Positions 56,155 through 64,000 of a DNA stretch of 64,000 bases are shown here, one piece after another. The DNA lies in NCBI GenBank assembly GCA_032821775.1, contig JAVLRN010000002.1, positions 2,542,001 to 2,606,000 of the forward strand, written 5' to 3'. Origin of the DNA: Sanguinoderma infundibulare. Lineage: Eukaryota; Basidiomycota; Agaricomycetes; Polyporales; Polyporaceae. Each line of letters opens with the position of its first letter. Position 1 is the stretch's first letter. Below the pieces are notes generated by a model, which had not been told where the DNA came from, ran no database searches, and worked only from the letters and a program-made list of their open reading frames with translations. The translations under genes were made by a program, and so were the position numbers.

Positions 56155-57723
56155 TCAAGTGCCTGCACCAAAAAATTGTATGAAAATTTGTCCGATAATC
56201 GGAGCCGAACAAGACACTTACGGTATCCCCAAGTTGACGAGGAGGACGCATAGACCTCCTGCGCGTAGCGGCTGCCCGAGGAACCTCGCGAATAGCCGGA
56301 GGATTCGTAACCGGCGTACTGCGACGATTGCTGGTAGAGAGGTTTCGAGCTACCGCTGAGGAGATACTGTCCATGGGGTTGGGATACGCGAGATACTAAA
56401 CGGAGAAGAGGGTTAGTGCTCGCGCTCGACCACAGCAAGTTAAGATATGCGGAACGTACAGGACTGGGCGGAAGGCTGGGCCCTGCGATAGGTCGACGGC
56501 TCCATGTCGACGTCTCCTGCCTGGTAGCCACGCATGCTCCAACCCAAGCCCTGCGCGGGGGTCATGACGGCCGCAAAGGTGGGGCTCGACGTCGAGGCAG
56601 AGGCGGAACTAGAGCTGTTTCCAGCGACCGATCCATATGCCGACGACGTGTCCCACGCGTCGTTGTCGACTGCGGATGGGTAGTCGATACTCAACGCAGG
56701 GGAAGGACTCCCTGCCGACGGGTAGCTACCGCGGGCGCTCTGGCGAGGGGAGACGGGAGTATCGGCCCTGTAGAGCGCAGGCCTGCGGGCGGCGGCGGCC
56801 TTGCCTTGGGGATGACCGTAGCGGAAGGTTTCGTCGGAGTCGGCGACGAGGGGAGCGTCGAGCTGAACTTGCCACTCGATCTCGACGGGGCGCTCCTTGA
56901 GAGGGCCGACTTCGATGCCTCCGGAACCGGGTTGGGTGGCGGCGGACTTGATGCCGTCGTGCATAGCAAAGTTCTCGAGACGGAAGGCGTACATCATGCG
57001 CTTCATCTCGGGAACGGCGTGCGTCGCGCGGAGGGGGACCTCGGGCATGGCACCGGAGACGGGCTCGGCGGGGACGGAGACCTCGATGATGAACTCGCCG
57101 TCTGGATCCTCGGACTTGATTGGCGTGGGGGGCGGGGACGAGGGGGCGGGCGAGACTACGGAGGGCGGGGGCGTGATGGGGTCTGCGGGCTCGATGGTGT
57201 AGAGGGGAGAGCCCTGCCAGGTGGCATGCTGGAGACGGCTGGAGGGGGGACTGACGGAGTGCGCGGGGGCGGTGGCGGAGGCGAGGGCGGAGTAGGAGCG
57301 GGTGGCCGAGGGGTAGGCGGGGCGCGAGGGCGGGGACGCGAGGGCGGGGGACGAGGAGGAGGAGGGGACGTGGAAGGCGCCAGACGGGCGGGAGGCGAGC
57401 GGGGAGCGGTAGTCTGGAGCGTATGTCGAGAGGTTAGACAGGCTCGGCGGGCCGGACGGTGCCGGGTGTGACGAGGAAGAGAAGGCGGTCGTGTTCGGAG
57501 CCAGGGTCGAAGATGACGTCGGGTACGCAGTGTCCCACACGTATGATGATGGTGCGGGGGTGGAGCCGAGGGCATATGTGGTGGCATCGAGCGAGGAGCC
57601 GGACGCGGTGACGGCGTTGAGGGACGGCTGGGAGTAGTGGAGGAACGTCTGGGGGTCGTAGTGGATGTCGTGAGCGTAGCGGCGGTCGGGCGGGGAGACG
57701 TAGTGGGCGGTAACAGCAGACAT
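56155..57723 (-). CDS. Conserved basidiomycete protein of unknown function
   Basis: I know no function for this protein. The start MSAVTAHYVSPPDRRYAHDI at 57723 opens a long Ser/Pro/Ala/Tyr-rich disordered N-terminal half. A compact central block looks folded and under selection: LYTIEPADPITPPPS, DPDGEFIIEVSVPAEP, GAMPEVPLRATHAVPEMKRM, MYAFRLENFAMHDGIKSAAT, QPGSGGIEVGPLKERPVEIE, WQVQLDAPLVADSDE (about 56840-57200). The remainder is disordered. Two introns near the end give ...QPSAQSLSRVSQPHGQY and then STWGYRT with a stop at 56155. I recall similar uncharacterised proteins in Agaricomycetes sharing the AATQPGSGGIEVGPL core. The disorder and lack of membrane or signal segments suggest an intracellular, possibly nuclear, protein. 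Confidence 0.75.
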
Positions 57724-60700
57724 GGGGACGGGCTGATGGGAGGCGATGACCGGCAAATTAAAGGCGACAGATGAGAGGGACAGCGGCTGAATCTGGGAGG
57801 AGCGGATGGGGCTGGGACGGAAGCGGCCCTTCCTTGTATATGTCCCTCGAAAGCTTAGCGGTCCCTGCCCCGCGCGCATGACAGCTCTTCGCGCGCCGGG
57901 TCTCGAGTCTTGGAGAGATCCACACTGGCATAGACTCCTCGCATCTTCCGCGCAGGCCTTTGCCCTCCTTTCCCGACCCCTTCCTGGATGCACCAGCTGC
58001 CTCTTTAGGAAGGCTTCCGAGTGCGATCCGCATCCAAACTCGACCAAACAGAGCCTGTGTCCCCGACATACGTACAGGCCCTGCCCATCCTCGCCCGGGA
58101 TTTTGATTTTCTGCCTGAAGCCATATCGCCGTCAGTCCCACCCTTATCGCCAATCGTCCAGCTCACCGTCCTCCTCTCGCCTGCTGCGCGCCTACGCGAT
58201 TCGTCGCCTGAGCACTTCTCAGCCTCCTTCCCCTTCTCCGCTGCAAGACGCGTTCCCCGACAATGCAAACAGGACGTCCGATGGCGACCGCCGTGCGAAC
58301 CCCACCCGGCGAGCTCTATCCTCTCCGCGGCTGTATGAAACACGCGGTGCAAAACGTTGCGAGGTCCCCTCAAAGTGCGCCTTCAACCCAGCACTCCGCC
58401 TCGACAACGCCAAAGCGATCGCCGGTTGCGAATCGTCTTCAGCTCCTTCGCCTAACCAGTATCTTTCTCCCAGTTCCCCGTCGCGTCCCTCCCTCCTCCC
58501 CACGCCCACTTCCAGACCCCTCCTATTCCACATCATGAGACGACGCCAGCATGTCATGAATATACGCCCACCCTGTCACGCTGCAGTATGCAACCCTTGT
58601 GTGTTCACCGCCGCCGTGCCGCGTGTTTGGTCCATATCGCATCCCGAGCCTGTCAGAGTTTTGTTGTCGTCGCGCGCCAGCCACAGCTCGCGACACTGAC
58701 GCCCATAACGACTATTACGTAAGATGCGATGACGGTCGGCGTGGCGCCTGTGTCGATCAACAGCCTGTGGCGTAAGGATGCGAAAGTCTTCATTATCCTC
58801 CACAGACCATCCTGCGGCCCTGCGATTACCCCAGATGGCTCTTATGCCTTGTTAACCCCTCGCTTATATGTCTTCATCACCATCCACTATCCACTCGCCA
58901 TGAACCCATGAACCACCAAGTACTATGTCGTCCCCCGCCCCGCCCTCTTCTTCCCTCACATGTCCCTCGCGTCCCTCACCCAACTCAATCCGCATCCCTG
59001 TGATTCTTGCTTTCGCCCGCTCGCAGCGCCCCCGGTCCCCATCGACCAATCACGCGTTCAATTCGGGTTTTCCCTTTGCGGCCTCTTGCCAACTCTGCTA
59101 CCGTGTTCGCTTATCCCCGCCGCCCAGTCCACGGAAACTCGGCGGTTACCCCTTCCAACTTCCTGATGCACGATCCCTGCCTGGGTTAACACGTAACGCT
59201 GTGCAGTATCCTCCTTCGGCTCTAAACGCACATCCACATCCCGCTCTATTCTATTGGTACCGAGTCGGCAACGACAGCCTTCTACAAATAGCACTTTCAA
59301 CATTCCAGCCTCACCCAACAACGCCGGTCGCGTGCGGCTAACCGAACAAGCCCGTCTCCTGCGTCTACTACATCCCTTCAATCCAGGGCCATGCTTCTCC
59401 CCCACACCCCCCCCCATCGCCCCTCGCACCCTAGTTTGGTCTCGAACCCCCACCACGTAAGAGCGGCATTTGCAGGCCCTTAGGACAGGTCACTCGATCA
59501 AACCGAAACCGACCGAGGTGCGCAGCTATGTGTTCTGATTCCCCTCATCGTCCCTGGAGGGCACCGCGGCCGGGTGTTGGACGCAGATGCTCCCCCGGTC
59601 CGTATTCAGTCCCAACTGAAGCTGATGACATCATCTTCTTGACTGTTCAATATCAATCTCCCATGCCAGATCGCTTCGACCACCGACCAACAGCGCGTCC
59701 GCCGCGACCCGTTTCCGGTTGACCGGCGCGTCCGAGCAACCCTGGCAAACACGCCCGCTGTAACCCCTCCAGGGTGGGCGCAAATGATGGGCGTCGCCCG
59801 TAAGTATGTTCTCATCAGTCTCCACGAATCATCAGTCACGCCGATCAACATTCGCATTGATCTTCCAGGGTTGTTCGTATCGATCCCGCGCTCCCCACAG
59901 GACCCATTCCAGGCTGGACCAGGCGACCAACAGTCGTACGGGTCCGCCAGCCTCACGGTGCGGAATTACTACGCTGGTCCGCAGTGGAGACGCGAGAAGC
60001 CCTCGAAGACGCCGATGGCAGACACGCAGGCCTAGTCTGATACATGACAAGCTTCTTCCGCTCACGCAGGCCAACGCTTCACCAGGATTTTCGCGCGCGC
60101 GGTGGCACACGAGGCAATGGCTCTCCGGGTTGCCCGGGCCGCGCCGCGGAAGGAGAAGTTCAGTCATTGATTGAACATCTTTGAACATTGAGATTTGACA
60201 TACAAGTTTAGATCCCCGTCGCTGCTGCAGCTCGCCTCCAGCTCGTGTGGCCCTCAGGCCTCAGGCCCAGGTCGCCTGCCCGTTCCCTGTGCCTGCGTCC
60301 GAACCTGTTGTTTTGATGGCCTGTGGGGCCGCTCCCAGGGCCACTACAAATTCGCGAAAGTCCGGGCGTATATTGCGCCTCGATCAAGCCTCGATTACGG
60401 ACGGCTGCCGTCACCTGCGCCCCGGAAGCACACGGAAGCTCACGCTAAGTGCCTTTAGTCTTGCCGATGGCGACGGCACAGGCAAGGACTTCGCGCGCAT
60501 CCCTCCGCACGCGCGGTTGATCTTCGACTCGCTGCTGACTCGCTGTAGTTCACCGGGCACCCTGCCCGCGCAGAGAGTACCCTGCGTGGCTGCGCGGCAT
60601 GGTGCCGGTGCCGGTCCATCATGCGTTGCGCGAAGTAATTCCCTCTCCACCCTCCGCACGCTTCGGGGAGTGCGGCGATCGTTGCTGACGACCCTGCTTG

Positions 60701-60745
60701 TTTATTCGCTTCCCGTCTCAGACCGCCATACGCGGAGCGATATGG

Positions 60746-60848
60746 TAAGGGGTTATTCCGCGCCCCGTGTATGCGCTTCTCACTTGCTTCACGCTCATCA
60801 TGTTCAAGAGCGGCCCCGACTCCATCGCCGTGTAAGGAAAACCCCTTA
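60746..60848. repeat. Imperfect inverted repeat
   Basis: TAAGGGGTT at 60746-60754 pairs with AACCCCTTA at 60840-60848, and the pairing extends inward by about four more bases (TTCC with GGAA) if one base is bulged. The arms are about 85 nt apart. The significance is unknown. Confidence 0.45.
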
Positions 60849-61036
60849 ACGGAACTCTCCCTCTTAAGTAATAGCGACTAGTTGGCTGCTGACAGCAGCT
60901 ACTATGCGACTATCATTCACTACCGTAGCAGTCCCAACGTCGATCACGTTCACACACGATTATGTTTTTCTTTAGGCTTGTATTGAAGGGACGGGGAGCA
61001 CTCGGGCTTCGGGCATTGGACCCATTATAACAGCTT

Positions 61037-61094
61037 AAGCTTAGACGCTCGTTATGACTGCCAGCACAGCGTCCAGCTGGGAGCGTCTAAGCTT
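61037..61094. repeat. Perfect 14-bp hairpin with 30-nt loop
   Basis: AAGCTTAGACGCTC at 61037-61050 and its exact reverse complement GAGCGTCTAAGCTT at 61081-61094 enclose 30 nt. The loop contains the palindrome CCAGCTGG at its 3' end. It lies in the gene-poor region. It could be a structured RNA, a transposon end or a cruciform site. Confidence 0.75.
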
Positions 61095-64000
61095 GTAACT
61101 CTGTTGTCCTCTGTGTTCCTCGTTACCCTCGCTCGCTTTCGATCGCTCTCGGTCTCAGCATGGTTCAAATTGTCTGTGTCGCTGTTCTTTTCTTCCCTTT
61201 CCCTGGCACGTTTGGGTTTCATACGAACGCATGCCTTCCACACGACTAGGACGCCTACGAGGTCCGGCGCGCATCGCGCGCATTATTTATTCTCTTCACG
61301 ATCTTGCTCTGATCCTGTTTTCACAGGGAATCAGTCGTCGCGTTCAATGCGATCACTTCTGCGTGTTCTCGATGGCTCCCCAGATGGATCCCTTCCCACT
61401 CAGCTGTCATTTTAGCTGGTGAAGGGGACTCGTCTAATTTGGCCTCCTAGTAGCTGTCGCTGTTGTCTCCAGAAATTAACACATTGCTTCTGGTAATTGC
61501 GGAGTGGTGAGGATTCCTGATGGACCGCGCGACAAGGGTATCAATTCGCGACATACCGCGCTGCCAAGATGCCGTCGCCAAATGTGGTCATGCCCACTTC
61601 CAGGATGATTGCCAACTGGGTATCATGACTTGCTTATCCCGCACTGCGGTCTTGCAGCCACCTTCGCGGCGTTCGAACCTTATCGGCCTCGCCAGGAGCT
61701 CGCACACCCCCTCGCCCATCCTCCGACCTCATCATGCTCACTCTCCCGCCTTAGTTCGCCGGGAGGTATGAATTAGAATGTCAACACGTGCCCTGGAAAG
61801 GAAAAGAAGATAGCGAAGCGAGAAGGTGCGCCTCAATCGATGATGCTCATGAAGCATGTCGAGCCCACCGCTTCGCGGGTACGGGCTTCTGGGTATCTGA
61901 CTGGCCGCTTCCAACTGTCCTCCCGGGCTGCAGCCAATCCGCCCGCTCGTACGTACATTCACTGCACCCTCCCCGCGCGCCTTTGAAACGCACCTCTATA
62001 TATGTGCCTAGGGCGGCCTCCTCGTCCACGGCGGACGCTGTGGGATGAATGAATTCGATCGCTCTCATGCAAATCCCTCCAAGAACCGGAGCCGTTCGAG
62101 CTTAGTCGTCCTCTGCGACCCGTCCTCCGCCTCTCGGTTCGTCCCCGTGTCCCGGCTCTCCGTCGTTCTGATTGCTCTGCTCCCAGATACCATCGCTCTG
62201 GCCAACGATCGTCGTGCAACGCGGACGCGTCAAGGTCGTCCTAACGACATTGCCCGCAAGTGGTTTTCCCCCCGGTCGTGTCTCAGGTCAGTCCAGCCAG
62301 ATTCAACGGCGAGCTTCCGATCACCGATCAAACATACCGGCAACTTGCAAGGACGAACAGCCCCGCCCCCTCTCCTCCGTCATTCATCGCTGCATCTCGG
62401 GGCTGGTCTGGACGCCTCGGATACTATGCCATAATCGTCATCATCCCTCCTTTGCTGGCACGCCCGGAGTCATGATGTTTCAGCCCTACTCGCAACATGG
62501 GAAACCCCCTCCCGTGAATCAGCAACTCAGGGACCAGCCAGAGCTCTTTCTCTCCCGAACAGCAGATCGGGGGGTCCATCATCGTCCTGCGGCTGCCCCA
62601 CAAGGTCCAACTTCTAATGCGCGCCATTGAGGCGCCTAGTTACCCGCTGCCCACATTAATATTTCCACCACCCCCACGTTCCGCGCAGGGCCGACCGGCG
62701 AGACTGGCACTATCCGGCACTTTGCCGTCGCACTCGAGCTCCCAAATCCTCCCAAAAACCCCGCCACGCGTTTCCGAATGCGAAGACAGGAAGAGGACTG
62801 GAGCCGGCGGAGGCAATTGGCCAGAGGAGCGGCGGAGGCAGCATTAATTGACTCATTGGGCTCCGATTCGCGCTGGCCTGCCTGTTGACGTCGAATCAGT
62901 GTTATCACTGCTCCCGCACCCCTTCGTTCGCCTTCTCCGTTCTCGTTCCCGAAGCCATCCGAGACCCACGACCCGACGCGATCGTGGGCCCATCGCGCGC
63001 GCACCCGCGAAGGATCAGGTGCCGTACAATGCTGGCTGGCCGCGAACGGAATGAGAAGCGGTGTGCGGCGCTCCGGTAGCTTCTGCTCCGCCCATGCGTC
63101 GCGCTGCTGTGGTCGCTCGCACTCCGATGCGATTGGATGGATAGTGCGGGGACTCGAAGACTTCGCTCCGGCCGCTCCGGCCTCTTGCTTTCCAGACGCG
63201 CGCGCGGGGGCGCGCTCAACATTGCCCCTCCCGACACGACGTGTGTCGATTGTGGTCGGACACGGAGACTCTGTCGGGCGTTACGGAGGGCGCGAGGTCG
63301 ATAGTTCGAGGTACGCTCCATCGATGTCAACTGGAATTCGAAGAGAACGACGCCTGATTGGAGCCGGCGCGCACGATGGGCCGGGTCCGCTCAGCGGCCT
63401 GTACGTGTAAGAAGACGTCAGGTTCAAAGTTCGAGGCGAGTGCTCGTCCGACCCGTGTGCGGCTAGTGCGGACGCACGAATGGTGTTCGGGTTACATCAC
63501 TTGGCCAAGTCAGGCACTCTTTATGGTCCTCAGGTCTCAGTGCGTCTCGGACGACTTCGAATTGGACACTGTACCCGTGGACCTGTGTGCGCTCGCGAAT
63601 CTCCGTGAGCGTTGGACGAGCGCACAACCCGAGGAAAGGGCGGCGTTTTCGCACACCGGCGAGGCGCGTCAATGGGAGCCGCGCGCTCCGGGAGACTACA
63701 CTGTCAAGAGTGTCAGAACAGCCAGGGGCGTCAAGGTTCGATGCACGCAACGCAAGGTATAACCTCGCTTATCCGACCCATATTACTCACCCTCCCGCGC
63801 CAGGCAAGGCTGCCGACGTACATGGAACCGGTCTTGCCTTCTGTTGGGGATGTGCACGTCATGGGGTGACGACACCGTCCACGGACGCGGCCCTTGTCCA
63901 CTGCAGGAGCGCACGCGCGCGTCCTCGCCCTCGTACGTGGCTTTGGTCTATTTTGTGGTCAGGGCGTAGATGAGCGTCGCAACATGGAACTTTCAGGTTC

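Larger units (their letters stand above)
57724..64000. other. 6.3 kb gene-poor region
   Basis: No gene is supported over the last 6.3 kb. Open frames here are short, rich in Arg, Ser, Pro, Cys and His, lack recognised motifs and do not chain into a spliced protein I can identify. Slightly more protein-like is 59784-60035 (+): KYVLISLHESSVTPINIRID and GLFVSIPRSPQDPFQAGP. The region contains the hairpin at 61037-61094 and an imperfect inverted repeat at 60746-60848. It may hold long promoter sequence, non-coding transcripts or decayed genes. Confidence 0.45.

Noticed and set aside
56416..57471. 351-residue Gly/Arg-rich plus-strand open frame
   Set aside because: Antisense of the conserved unknown gene at 56155-57723; Gly/Arg runs are complements of Pro/Ser/Ala codons.

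Overview
The window is nuclear DNA of a basidiomycete fungus, most likely an Agaricomycete and possibly a polypore-type wood decayer. The signs are GC-rich genes split by many 50-70 bp GT-AG introns, short intergenic distances on both strands, and several protein types familiar from Agaricomycetes: a DUF6533 membrane protein, an Ams2/Spt21 N-terminal domain protein, a BTB plus CAP-Gly fusion, and a Num1-like PH protein. No CRISPR array, prophage, complete transposon, rRNA or convincing tRNA was seen. Exon joins are inferred by hand from reading frames, splice signals and family similarity, so some intron borders are approximate.

Layout. 0.3-2.0 kb (+): zinc alcohol dehydrogenase. 2.1-4.1 kb (-): NCS1-type permease. 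4.5-6.1 kb (-): Chs5-like exomer protein, divergent from a CDK8/Ssn3 kinase at 6.3-7.9 kb (+). 8.5-11.8 kb (+): Ams2/Spt21 N-terminal domain protein with a cluster of ACGCG boxes upstream. 12.3-12.5 kb: a small repeat-rich non-coding element. 12.7-13.1 kb (-): small Pro/Tyr/Cys-rich protein. 14.5-15.3 kb (+): ribosomal protein uL16 (L10) with a telobox upstream. 15.9-18.6 kb (-): Skt5/Chs4-like Sel1-repeat protein with a CaaX end. 19.3-23.0 kb (-): BTB/CAP-Gly protein, divergent from dynactin p27 at 23.3-24.2 kb (+). 25.3-28.6 kb (-): Tup1 co-repressor. 32.0-35.3 kb (-): Zn2Cys6 transcription factor, divergent from an HCNGP/SAP30BP-like gene at 35.7-36.8 kb (+). 37.4-40.4 kb (+): long coiled-coil protein. 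41.1-42.7 kb (+): DUF6533 membrane protein. 43.8-49.4 kb (+): Num1/ApsA-like cortical anchor. 50.5-52.8 kb (-): class I cyclic nucleotide phosphodiesterase. 56.2-57.7 kb (-): basidiomycete protein of unknown function. The stretches at 28.6-32.0, 52.8-56.1 and 57.7-64.0 kb hold no gene I can support.

Three functional themes recur. Chitin synthase delivery: Chs5-like and Skt5-like genes lie about 10 kb apart on the same strand. Microtubule/dynein machinery: a CAP-Gly protein divergent from dynactin p27, plus a Num1-like dynein anchor that carries an array of LC8-type motifs. Transcriptional control: CDK8, Tup1, Ams2/Spt21, HCNGP and a Zn2Cys6 factor. The most interesting new observations are the LC8-like motif array, the non-canonical BTB/CAP-Gly fusion, the ACGCG cluster ahead of the Ams2/Spt21 gene, and the small structured elements at 12.3 and 61.0 kb.
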